Source: Craterostigma plantagineum (taxonomy: Eukaryota > Streptophyta > Magnoliopsida > Lamiales > Linderniaceae). Taken from it: 64,000 bases of DNA. Position 1 is the stretch's first letter, and every line of letters begins with the position of its first letter. A program made the position numbers and the translations under genes. The DNA is taken from the NCBI GenBank assembly GCA_027422505.1, contig JAPQWV010000124.1, positions 1,426,001 through 1,490,000 on the forward strand. Reading direction: 5' to 3'. Positions 1-10,054 of this stretch are shown one piece after another. The notes beneath the pieces were generated by a model that made no database searches, was not told where the DNA came from, and saw only the letters and a list, made by a program, of their open reading frames with translations.

Positions 1-379
1 GCATGCATAAGAGTCCATTTATGTATGTCAATATACATATATACATTGAAATCCCAGCATAAAGTTTTAGTCTTTATGATCTTTTTCACACTGTAGTCCA
101 TATATAGTTCGATCTCTTACACCGAATATGTTTCTTTCAATATGTTCAAAGATGTCCCTTTGACTTGGACTTTCTAGCCAGTCGATCAGTCGCACGCTTG
201 CACGCAACATGCTTACTCTCTTCTCTCACACATCAATAATTATTGCATCTTCTCCATTTTCACACAGCTTATTCATCTAATCTCACTCTCCCCACATACA
301 AATTTCCCCTTCATTCCTCAACTTCCCACATATAAAATATACAATTCTTTACTGTTTTTCCATGAATTAGTGCGCGGCG

Positions 380-805
380 ATGACTGCGTTGCACCACCAC
401 CGCCGCGCGGCGGCGGCGATGTCTCTCGCCGTCGTGGCGATTGTTCTGCTTGCCTCCGTTTCGGATCTTGGATATGGTAGGTATATATATATGTGCTTAT
501 ATGCTATTATTCCTCATCTTTGTAGTAGCAAATAAATCACACTAATATATGTTCATTTTCTTTCGTAGATATTAGGGTATTAGCGAGTGGCAAAGAAAGT
601 AGGGAAAAGCAGCATAATATGATCATAGCTCGGAGAATACTACTCGTTGGACCGGGTTCGTCGCCACCATCTTGCCGGTTCAAGTGGGAGGTGTTCGCCT
701 TGCAGGCCGGTTCACGTGACCATTCATCCCGGGTTAAATACGCCATTAGAGTACTACCCCGAAGCTTGGAGGTGCAAATGTGGAAATAAACTCTTCATGC
801 CTTAG
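380..805 (+). CDS. EPFL-family secreted cysteine-rich peptide precursor with a 2-nt frame break
   Basis: Two exons, 380-476 and 569-805, joined in phase 1 across a GT-AG intron. Exon 1 encodes a short basic start and a hydrophobic signal peptide (about residues 14-30). The C-terminal mature peptide shows GPGSSPPSCRFK, then RCSPCRPVHVTIHPG and EYYPEAWRCKCGNKLFMP before the stop. This is the signature of the EPFL4/5/6 (CHALLAH-type) branch of epidermal patterning factor-like peptides, apoplastic ligands of ERECTA-family receptor kinases in stem and stomatal patterning. The frame breaks at about 685-688: FK and RCSPC are joined by 4 nt where the family has two codons (CG), so one conserved Cys codon is lost with 2 nt. 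Everything else, including splice sites and stop, is intact. It is either a sequencing or assembly deletion or a very recent pseudogene. Subfamily is inferred from memory of the motif. Confidence 0.8.
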
Positions 806-1800
806 CTAAGCTATCTATCATTATTCCCTTCTCTTTTTATTTTTTGGTTTTTAAGGAAAAAGGTTTTACGTATTTTGTGTATGTGCGTTTGTGTGTTTAT
901 TTCAGACATTGATTAATGATAGATGGTAATATTTCTAGTTTTCTGTGCTGTTAAGATTACTATTTTAACACGATCTCACATGACTATTGACTAGATGTAG
1001 TACTAGTCTTCAGTACATTAGTTATGATGGTCTTCATCGATGGTGTTCCTATACTTCTATTATGATATAAATAGTAGATTATGTAGCTGATTGTGCAATT
1101 AAATGTAATAAAATTCGTTTAAGATAGAAGTCGCACTCTTGATTATTGACTACTCATACATGTAATAGATGGGATTCCGTACTTATAACAGTGAAAAGCT
1201 GGCCTATCTCAAGTCGATAAAATAGGTTTTTTACTTAGGCAGATCGAATACTTGGCTGTACACATATTATTATGGAGATAGGTTTAAATGACTTTCTGTA
1301 ATAGATTGAAACAAAAGCTTGAATATAGCACGTGACTTAGGCTGAGTAGGTGCCAAGACATACTTCTAGTTTCAACAAAATTCCAATATTTAAAGTTTGA
1401 AGGCCGTCCCCATTCTCAGACCATTTCACAATTATTTCAAAATACTATACACAACACGCTTTGGGAAACTACGAAACGACATTATATAATATAATACTAC
1501 GAAACGACATTATATAATATAATAACGTTGTAATGACTTTTCCTCTCCTCTTTTCTCAATACAGTAGTATGTATAGTGGGACTGAACGTCTTTCATGTTT
1601 TATTTTCAATTACGATGTACTGCCCCATATACTATTGTTGAACCTCAAAGTGAAGATTATTAACAAGAATACTAATTATGGGACACATGTAAGATTAGAG
1701 GAATAAAGTAACTCTCCTCCGATGAGTAAGGAAATACAAACGGGCTATATATTGCTTGTGGCTGATCAGATTTCAAGGGAAACCACCATTTCTCTCCATT
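806..1800. other. Intergenic AT-rich stretch with a small tandem repeat
   Basis: No gene seen. A 28-bp unit containing acgaaacgacattatataat is tandemly duplicated at 1471-1526. The rest is AT-rich single-copy-looking sequence between the EPFL gene and the next small peptide gene. Confidence 0.6.
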
Positions 1801-1813
1801 ATCTTTTTCCCAT

Positions 1814-1821
1814 TATATAAG
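1814..1821 (+). promoter_or_regulatory. TATA box of the small secreted peptide gene
   Basis: TATATAAG sits about 94 bp upstream of the ATG at 1908, in a position suitable for a leader of roughly 60 nt. This is inference from the motif and spacing only. Confidence 0.4.
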
Positions 1822-1907
1822 TGAGGTCATTCAACGTTTTATCTTATTCATATTGCATCACAAAAGTTTACGAAATACAATCTTCTTAATTTTTTTTCAA
1901 GAAAATA

Positions 1908-2129
1908 ATGGCATCAAACAAGGTAATAATGGTTTTGGCGTTAATTGCGATGATCGCATTACTTTTATTGGGAAGTTCGTCGGTCGAAGCGTACGAAGAG
2001 ACGAAGAGATCGCCAGACGACACTTATCAGAATTGCATAAGAGATTTGTTGGCTTTGGAAGTTCTTCCTCAGCAAGCTGTCTATGTTTGCCAGAAGGAGT
2101 TTAATATAACAAATCAGCCATCTACGTAA
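1908..2129 (+). CDS. Small secreted peptide of unknown function (73 aa)
   Basis: A single-exon reading frame of 73 residues starting at an ATG in A-rich context. Residues 5-28 form a strong signal peptide (VIMVLALIAMIALLLLG, cleavage likely after SVEA). The mature part of about 45 residues is charged, begins YEETKRSPDDTYQNC and has only two cysteines, so it is neither a defensin nor a six- or eight-Cys peptide. A TATA box precedes it and an AT-rich 3' region follows. I do not recognise the family. An overlapping frame from 1853 lacks these features and is taken as a shadow. Confidence 0.55.
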   Translation: MASNKVIMVLALIAMIALLLLGSSSVEAYEETKRSPDDTYQNCIRDLLALEVLPQQAVYVCQKEFNITNQPST

Positions 2130-2199
2130 TTCTTTTACATATGAAAAATTCTTGTCTTTATTTGAAACTTTTGATTGATTTTTCGATCTTTTGTTCAAG

Positions 2200-3060
2200 T
2201 AGTCCCTCTATTCATGCGTACCACAACAGATTAATGTTGTTTTAGTTTATGTAAACCTCGTTCGTGTATTTTCTTTTATTCAAGTTCTCACATGTATAGA
2301 ATGCCGAACCATAGATGGTTCACGGAAATTCTAGGAAAGCTGCTATATAATAAGTAGTTTATAGAAAAATGTTCTTTATTTTTATAGCGCAAAGAAAAAA
2401 AAATAGAGCAAATTCTTATTCCAATCGCAATTGTTTTTTGGTTGATGGAAAGTGTTATCCTACATCTTATTGTAACACTACATTATTTATCAAGCTAAAG
2501 CTAACTTATTTTTATTTTGGGCTTAAAATTTTATATATAATTATGATAAACGAAACATATATTACACGTTTGTTTTTCATTTTAATTTAGTATAATTAAA
2601 TTATATTATATGCCATTATAATAATTAATAATCATCAACATAATTAGTATAATTAAATTATATTATATGCCAATTATAATAATTAATAATCATCAACATA
2701 TAAATAATAAAGAATTTTTAGACATAACTTAATTTTAAGTGATGTTTTTTTGTTTTGAGTTTGGAATATGTATGAAATATTTAATGTAAAAAGATGAGTC
2801 AATGAAATGGAGTGAAAAATATCGTACCAAATAATTTCGTGTAAAATTGATCATATTTTGTGTTACGAATTGTAAATAAGGTATGTTATGTAGAACTTGC
2901 AGAAGATGGGCCTGGGCGGGCAATATTGGGGGTTTTCCGGGTCGGGTCGAACTCGAATCAAACTCCCTAAAAATTTGGAATTGAAAACGAACGCTCTTCG
3001 CTTCGATTCGATCGTCTCCCCCAAATTCAAAATCCCCAAAACCTTAGAACCCTAATCAGA
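2200..3060. repeat. AT-rich spacer with a 57-bp tandem duplication
   Basis: The unit at 2589-2645, beginning agtataattaaattat, is repeated at about 2646-2702 with small differences. No coding signal is seen in this stretch before the SLOW GREEN 1-like gene. Confidence 0.55.
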
Positions 3061-3079
3061 AACCTCTTTCCTTCCGCAA

Positions 3080-4020
3080 ATGAACACTCTCTCAGTCTCC
3101 ACGCCGTTCTTCACTGCCTTCAATCCATCCAAGAGAAGCGATTTCTCACACAAAACAAACATGAGCAAAGGCATCACACAACGATAATCAGAGCCACCTC
3201 GGCCAGCCCCAAATCACCACCTCCATTAGTTTCCCACCTCAAAACGGCAGCTTGCACCGCCGTCTTCACCGCCGCAGCTCTGTGGAGCTTCCCAATTTCG
3301 CGCACCAGAGCAGAGCCCAACATCTCACAGCCGCCGCCGTCGCAAACCGAGACCCTAGTCGAAGAGGTGAAGAACGACGATTCGCCGCTGGCCCACTTGT
3401 TAGAGACCAATGAAGAAGCCACCGAGGCCTTGAAGAAGCTCCTGCAAGAAAAACTCGAGGCTGGCGAGGACGACGAAAGCCTATCGATTCTGCGAAAATT
3501 AGCCTCCTCCCAGCCCGATAATCCCGAGTGGAAGTTCTTGCTGGCTAGGGTTCTGAGCGAAATGGGGAAAATCGACGAGGCTCGAGGCGCCTACGAAGAC
3601 ATACTATCCAAGCAGCCGTTATCGTTCGAAGCGTTGTTCGAGAATGCGCTGTTGATGGATCGTTCAGGCGAGAGAGAGCTTGTAATGGGACGTTTAGAGG
3701 ACGCATTGAAAGTCGCCGAAGATGAGAGGAAAACGAAAGAGGCGAGGGACGTAAAGCTGATCATGGCGCAGATGAGGTTTCTTCAAAGGGACGTGGACGA
3801 GGCGTTGAGGAGCTACGACGAATTGGTTAAAGATGATCCTCGTGATTTTAGGCCCTATTTCTGTAAGGGGATGATATACAGTTTGATGGACAAGAATGTC
3901 GAGGCGAGGGAGATGTTCAAGAAGTACAGAGAGCTTTCCGCCAAGAAATTTGAGGTGGAAGGGTATTTGAGAACGCCTCTGTCGAAGATGAAGCTTTTCG
4001 AAACCCATGAGGAGAATTGA
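3080..4020 (+). CDS. SG1: Plastid TPR protein, SLOW GREEN 1-like, frame break in the transit-peptide region
   Basis: The conserved frame runs to the stop at 4020. Upstream of about 3170 it lacks an ATG, while the ATG at 3080 opens a different frame (MNTLSVSTPFF...) typical of a Ser/Thr-rich transit peptide that stops at about 3175. Joining the two needs a 1-2 nt correction around 3140-3175. After the plastid leader comes a hydrophobic patch (TAACTAVFTAAALWSF, as in SG1), then acidic helices and three to four TPR-like repeats (SSQPDNPEWKFLLARVL, then QPLSFEALFENALLM, then DDPRDFRPYFCKGMI). In Arabidopsis, SG1 is a chloroplast membrane TPR protein needed for early chloroplast development. No intron is evident. 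Family assignment is from the TPR pattern and overall layout, so a related plastid TPR protein is possible. Confidence 0.72.
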
Positions 4021-4140
4021 TGATTGATGGTAAATTGTGTCTGATTGAGCTTGAAAACTTTCACTAGGCAGATTTTTGTAGTTCCTTTTTCTTTAGAGGC
4101 TGAATGAAGTTGCTCGAAGCTTTTTCGACTTGTGTAAGGA

Positions 4141-4888
4141 TTAATGAATAACATGTGGACTTTGACGCTTCGAATCTCGAATTCTATTACAAAAACCATG
4201 CATTCTGATAAAAGCCCAAGACGCAAATGGCCTTCTGTAATTTCTAGAGGTATTTTCGAAGAAGAACCAACGTCTAGATGCGAGGATGAACCCCTGAATT
4301 GCATTTCTTGGATTCACTGCCGCCGCTGATGAAAAGACGGGCAAAATCAGCGCTAGGAAACATACGTAACAAAAACAGATAAATGTCTCTATTTCTGTCC
4401 CAGCATGAATTTTCTCTGGGCTCGTAGTGTTATTATTCACGATATTTATTCCAAGATTCTGACAATCTCCCCAGTCGAACCTACGAAAAAAGTGCTCTAT
4501 AGTTGCTTACTGATAATAACACGTTAGGATAAAGATACGCGTCGAACGTAGATAATCTTATTACATTCTTCAAACATGGGAAAGTAGTGCTATTGAATAG
4601 GTTGTAGTAACCCTCGTAGCATTCGTAGGTGCGAGTGAAGATAGATGTCTTGTTGCACGAACCTCCTCCGCAATCTCCCCAGAAACACGCTATCACATAA
4701 AAAAAAACGCACATGTTTAATACGCATAAATGTAAAGATGAATACTTTGAAATGAAATTTTGTATTTATTACCGTCGAAAATGGACGTGTTCGCTTTCTT
4801 GCTATGATCAGGCGATGGAGCTTCTGCACAATGGAAGCTGAGTGTACCTTCAGAAATATATACATACACACAGTGACACACACATATG

Positions 4889-4930
<42 letters not shown>

Positions 4931-5091
4931 CACAGTTGGGAATCACACAAGGAAGAAAGCCAAGATTATCGCCATAACGGGAACGAGCTTGTTTCCAGCC
5001 ATCTTCGCATTGACATTTGATTCCAAAGGCGTTTTTTTATCTGAAGCCACGCATTCTCCCTTTCCCTAGGCAGCTTCCTTACACACATCAT
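4141..5091 (-). pseudogene. Broken EGF-domain (notch-like, GPI-tailed) plant protein gene
   Basis: Four minus-strand exons can be read with good splice sites: 5091-4934, 4847-4773, 4689-4565 and 4480-4141. They encode an extracellular Cys-rich protein of the plant family often labelled neurogenic locus notch-like. Exon 1 gives DDVCKEAA then GKGECVASDK and KCQCEDGWKQ..FLPCVIPNC. Exon 2 gives TLSFHCAEAPSPD. Exon 3 gives CFWGDCGGGSCNKTS and YNLFNSTTFPCLK. Exon 4 gives DCQNLGINIVNNNTTSP. Lesions: TAG at 5068-5066 where the family has Cys; a run of seven A (complement of 5032-5038) where eight are needed; the Cys of the final CALG motif replaced by Val; and a 2-nt loss before DCQNLG. The first exon with the signal peptide was not found. 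Several independent lesions favour a pseudogene. Confidence 0.7.
4891..4928. repeat. (GA)n microsatellite in an intron of the EGF-domain pseudogene
   Basis: About 19 uninterrupted GA dinucleotides directly follow the splice donor of the first recognised EGF exon (minus strand). Confidence 0.9.
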
Positions 5092-5099
5092 CTATTGTG

Positions 5100-6480
5100 T
5101 AATAGAACAACAGAGTGTAAAACATCATATTAAAGAAGCCATATCAGAAATGAAAAGAAGATGTAATAATAATTTCGTCTGAAGGAAATAACTAAACTAA
5201 TCGAAGAAAGGGGGGAGAAAGGGAAAGGTGGAGTCGACAGCTGAGGCTGTAGTTAGATGGAAGAATGAGTATTATAGTAAGAATTGCAAGAAAAGCAGTG
5301 GCCATGTCTAAGCATTATTGACGTAGTGCAAAATATTTAATGGTGAGAAAATATTTCTTCCTATCTCTAGTCATAAATGTTATAAGATGTAATAAACGCC
5401 AGTGTCGCTTGTACCTTTCAATGTGGGTTAGTTAAACTAAAACCAGCCCATCTATCAGCCCATAAGGCCCAAATAGCATATTTAATAATGAATCCCCCAA
5501 GAAGAGAAGCCGAACGTCGGCAACGCAAGGCTTTCGTTTTCTTCCTTCATTATTATTTTTCTATTTTAAAAGGAAAGCATTTAGAGCCACTGTTATCCGA
5601 ATTTGATATGTCAGTTTAAATTATTTTTTATTTCTCATAGTCCAAGACATTCCTTTCAAAATGTGATTAAGATAGTATATATTCTGATCAACTGTTTAAC
5701 CGTATAAAATTATATGTTTATTTATTGGGCACACGCGCATTCGAATATGCTTAATATACTAGTTATTATTATTTTCTTGTTTTAATGGCGTTTTATTTTA
5801 TTAATTATTATAATATTATATGGGATGGTGACGTTTGCGATATTACGAACAAACAAATATTCGGAAGCTCGAGATATACGCTGCGCCAAAAACCAAAATT
5901 TTAGGGCCACTATTGATTATGACGAAATATTGGAAATAAGTAATTTGATGGGCTTCGTACTATATTTTTAGGTTGAAGGCGACTACTCATTGAATTTTAT
6001 TCTCACTACAATCCTCAGATCATTAAAGGGTTTGTCCTTGGTTGATGTAGACTGAGGAACATAACGTTGTCCCGACATAGGTTGTTGGGTGTGTGTGTGT
6101 ATACCCAATGTAATAAAAGGTAAAATTGGATAAACAAGTTATGATTAAGCAGCCAATAACTAATGCGACTTAAAAAAAAAAAAATGTCGCAATTGGTATT
6201 GGAAGAGTAAGATCACTTCGTTTGTTTGCCCTTTAAAGAAACCATGATTAACTTGAACAAATGCCCTTAACTCTCTTTTAGTCCAAGGAATGGAATGGAA
6301 TGGAATATATATAATCTCAAGTGTATTCCAAGTAAATCAATCATAGTAGGATTCAATTTTGTATTAATTTACCGCTGTACATTGACAGCAAAAGAAAGTG
6401 TAGAAAAGAAAGTGTAGAACGTGAGAAATTAAAATAAAAGGTATCCATGTGGATTTGTCCTCACATATAATTTGAAAACA
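5100..6480. other. Intergenic, AT-rich
   Basis: No credible coding region was seen. The sequence contains short homopolymer runs and low-complexity AT stretches only. Confidence 0.5.
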
Positions 6481-6489
6481 CAAACACTT

Positions 6490-6925
6490 TGCAATAGGGG
6501 CCGACCCAGCCCCTTGGGGCCTCGGGGGCCCTCGAGACATCCCTAGCCTCTGGCTCGGTTTGCTGTCCGTATATAACACTTGGATTAAAAAAAAAACGTT
6601 GGGGTTAAATTTTTCTTCACTCGGAGGTTTACGTGGTTTTACTCTAAAATTAATTGGTAATAGATGGAATAATAATAGGGCCGAATTTGGGGATGTGCAA
6701 TCAAACCTGTCGCACAGGGCCTCAATATTTTGGGGGCTCATTTATGGTTCAAAGTGCTTTAATTGAATTTCATAATTCATATTTTAGGGCCCATATCAAA
6801 TAACGAATAAATTTGGACCTTTAAAAAATTATAATAAATGTTAAACTTGTATTTCTTTATGTTAATTTTGGGCCTCCCTATACTGTATGAAACAAGCCTT
6901 ACAACTTGAAAACGGCCCTGAATAA
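6490..6925. mobile_element. hAT-like element remnant (tentative)
   Basis: The left side has AGGGGCCGACCCAG and the right side ends GGCCCTG, whose reverse complement CAGGGCCGTTTTC resembles hAT termini. The interior repeats gggcctcaatatttt-like segments and has no transposase. No clear 8-bp target duplication was found, so the limits are approximate. Confidence 0.3.
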
Positions 6926-6964
6926 CACACATGCTTATAATAAGTCACATTATGTAGGGATTTT

Positions 6965-7114
6965 TTTGATTCAATTCCAGCCCAGACCCAAGCTCATATA
7001 AGCTTGTGGGTTCTTCTCTAAAATCAATTTGTAATAGGAGTTAGCCCACAAGCTTATATACTTGACGAACTTCCCCAATTGGTCCGACGTGGGACTTGGG
7101 TTTGACACCCACAC
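6965..7114 (-). mobile_element. LTR fragment related to the TRIM element at 52.2 kb
   Basis: The reverse complement reads CAAACCCAAGTCCCACGTCGG and later ATAAGCTTGTGGGCTA, closely like the LTRs at 52214 and 52621. It is a degenerate solo LTR or fragment. Terminal TG/CA and a target duplication are not clear. Confidence 0.5.
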
Positions 7115-7347
7115 ACTCATATTAATTAAGAACATGATTATGTGTTGGAAAAGCTTTGTGGCTCTTTTCATTATTGCTAGTTGCTACTCTTCGTCTAACA
7201 ATTTATGGATGTAAATGCAACTATCAAAGTGTTCGTTGAGATCGTTCAAGTAAATAAATAACATTCAAGGACAACTTTGGGTCGTTGTGGTGGATCATGG
7301 TATTTGTTTAATATCGGTAATGAAAATGAATCTACAAGGTGAGACTT

Positions 7348-7550
7348 GACTTGAGTCAATTTTTTTTTTTTGGGATATCCGACCGGTTCCGGGTTGCCCC
7401 GACTAATCCGGTTCGCCCGCGTACCTGGTAACGGCAGTCGAGGCTCCCAAAGGGGAGTGCTGCATACACAATGATTCGAACCTGAGACCTTGCTTAAGCG
7501 ATACTAAGCCGCTTACCACTTGGACCATCCCAGTTGGTGACTCGAGTCAA
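7348..7550 (-). mobile_element. tRNA-derived SINE with poly(A) tail and 12-bp target duplication
   Basis: On the minus strand the element starts with tRNA-like promoter boxes: A box TGGTCCAAGTGG and B box GGTTCGAATC. It ends in a run of A (plus-strand T run 7360-7371). Flanks are near-identical direct repeats, GACTTGAGTCAA (7348-7359) and GACTCGAGTCAA (7539-7550), with one mismatch. This is the full hallmark of SINE retroposition; the body is 7360-7538. Confidence 0.85.
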
Positions 7551-7551
7551 G

Positions 7552-7554
<3 letters not shown>

Positions 7555-7584
<30 letters not shown>
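7555..7584. repeat. (TA)n microsatellite
   Basis: About 15 TA dinucleotides lie just after the SINE target duplication. Confidence 0.9.
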
Positions 7585-7588
<4 letters not shown>

Positions 7589-7589
7589 C

Positions 7590-8500
7590 ATATATATGTA
7601 TGCATGCATACATACACAAGGAAGAGATTTGACCATGTGCAATTAGATCTCATAAACCTCACTATTACCCAATGACCTTTGCATAAAATATTATTTCGGA
7701 CAACAATTACTATATGATAACCCCTTTAGAAATCGTTGATATGATAATAATAAGATATATAACAGGGTCACGCACGCATTGAAAAGACAAAAAGAAGTTA
7801 AAGAACTACACCCCAAAATGTATTTATTTCACACGGATCATCCATGTGTTCACTCACATGCTCTTCTGACCACCCTCCATAACCCCACCCATCTACTACT
7901 ATCTTCATTTGATCATCTTCAAAAAAAAAAAAAAAACTTACATCACACTTCATAATATAATATTAACATAGTACTTTTTAACTTTCAAGACATGCCAAGA
8001 ATCTTCTTACACCCCATTTTTAGTTTTTTACCTATAACTTAAACTATAGTTTTAACCTTTACAACCAAACAAAGCCATCTCTCTCTCTCTCTGTGTATTC
8101 CTTTTAATTATTATTCCTTGGCAGATCACGATGATAATGTTCAGTTAGTGGTTGAACTTTCCATTTCATAAACGATAAAACAGTGAAGCAAAAGAAAAAA
8201 AAATATTACAAGTAGTAAATAGATAGATAGATAGATAGAGCCAGCTTTGATATTGTGTTTTGTGCAAAAGTACGACGCCATTAATGAACACAACACAACC
8301 CTTCTTTACTGCGCAGAAAGCTACTCATCACATATGCAGCACAGATTGTGAGATCCAATACACATAATACGTCGTCGCTTCGTATTGTATCGGAGTATTT
8401 GCATACGTAGCTTTTTCTGTTTCTTACACGAATCTCCGAGAAGTTTGCAGTAGATTTCTGCTTTTTTTTTCAGACAGTGAAAGAAAGGCGGCGAATAACA
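7590..8500. other. Upstream region of the IQD gene
   Basis: No gene seen. Contains a (GATA)n run at about 8218-8238, pyrimidine-rich tracts and a CT run near 8078, plausible promoter and leader of the IQD gene that follows. Confidence 0.5.
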
Positions 8501-8503
8501 GCA

Positions 8504-8898
8504 ATGGGAAAAACTGGCAAGTGGATAAAGAATCTGCTGACGGGAAAGAAAGATAGAGAAAATCGTCATCACGCCGTTAAATCGGAAACGACCAACGGCC
8601 AGGCGACTCCGCCCGCCACCCCTAAAGAGAAACGGCGATGGAGCTTCCGGCGATCCTCGGCCAACGAGACGGCGGCGCCATCTGTATCACTCGCTGAGGA
8701 AGACAACGACGCCGCCGAGAAGCACGCGCTGGCCGTGGCGGCCGCCACCTCCGCTGCAGCAGATGCAGCCGTCGCGGCGGCCAAGGCGGCCGCGGCCGTG
8801 ATTCAGCTGACGGCCGCCACACCGCCGAGGGGCGCCTCCGCGGTGTATGCCGCCGCCGATGCCGCCGTCAAGATTCAATCAGTTTTCCGCGGTTACTT

Positions 8899-8942
<44 letters not shown>

Positions 8943-10054
8943 ATTATATACATTGCATTCATAAATGCCAGCGATTGAGTTTTGATTTGAAGAATCTTTT
9001 TCCATTTTTTTCAGGCGAGGAAAGCATTGAACGCTTTGAAAGGATTAGTGAAGCTTCAAGCACTTGTAAGAGGGCATTTGGTGAGAAAACAAGCAACTGC
9101 AACCCTCCGATGTATGCAAGCTTTGATCACCGTTCAAGCTCGGGCTCGGGCCCAACGCCTCCGCCTCGCCGAAGAAGCCATCAAACGCCGCCTCCGCCGT
9201 CGCCGGCGCCGCCGAAGCATTACTACAGTCCCAGAAAATCCACTCAACATCATCAAGACATGGAAGACAACGTAAAGATAGTGGAAATGGACATAGGTGG
9301 AGACCACCACTACAACAACAAGCCCGCCGCCGCAATATCAAGAAACAGCTGCTCGACCCACCATCGACCCGACCCGACCCAGCCCAGAATCTCGATCCAC
9401 CACCACCAACAGCAGCAGCAACAGATCTCGCCGTCGCCGTCTGCTAGGACGACGGACATGAGCCCAAGAACGAGCAGCAACCACTTCGACGAGGAGTACT
9501 ACGACGTCGTCCACCAAGCGCCGCCGCCGTCCAGGGCTCGGATTCCGTCGTATCCCAGATCCGAATACGCCGAGTCTCTTAGCGGCGGCGGCGGCGATTA
9601 TCATCCCTCCTTCTACAGCTTCTGCCCAAGCTACATGGCGAACACCGAGTCTTCTAGGGCTAAGGTGAGGTCCTACAGCGCGCCTAAGCAGAGGCCGGCG
9701 GAGGCCGCCGGCGAGAGGCAAACTGGCGGCCGGAGAAGGGCTTCTTTGGAAAGGAGGAACTTTCCCACGGCCGTAAGAATGCAGAGATCCTCGTCTCAAG
9801 CTGGGCCCGCCGGCGCTCATCAGAACTATCCTTGGTCTGTTTATAAGCTCGATCGATCGGCTCTTTCGATCAAGGATAGCGAGTGTGGATCTACGAGCAC
9901 GGCGGCGAGTAATGTAAAGTATTGCAGGTCCATCGCTGGGTTCGATGTAAGAAAAAGGAAAATAAAGATACGATTTTTATCCATTTTCTTCTTTTAGCCG
10001 TGAAGAGATTTGATTATTTTTTTTTTGTTGCAGGTGCAAAGAGGAAGGTACTAG
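8504..10054 (+). CDS. IQ-domain (IQD) calmodulin-binding protein, one-base frame break in exon 2
   Basis: Three exons: 8504-8899, 9015-9946 and 10034-10054, all phase 0 with GT-AG introns. The N-terminus [16 protein letters not shown] is the IQD start motif. An Ala-rich helix leads into the IQ67 region, [13 protein letters not shown] | [20 protein letters not shown], with the split at the usual conserved intron. The C-terminal DUF4005 part has [20 protein letters not shown] and ends FDVQRGRY. IQDs bind calmodulin and act as microtubule or membrane scaffolds. Exon 2 opens in one frame (through AEEAIKRR) and continues in another from about 9180-9225 ([19 protein letters not shown] onward). Adding one base in this GC-rich stretch restores a 449-aa protein; without it translation stops at 9275. 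The intron holds a long (TA)n tract. Confidence 0.85.
8901..8952. repeat. (TA)n tract in IQD intron 1
   Basis: A long TA run, interrupted once or twice, begins right after the splice donor of exon 1. Confidence 0.85.

Noticed and set aside
8477..9997. A single long plus-strand frame across the IQD intron
   Set aside because: It reads through the (TA)n intron (YIYIYIYI) and replaces the conserved IQ exon; the spliced model restores the IQ67 domain.
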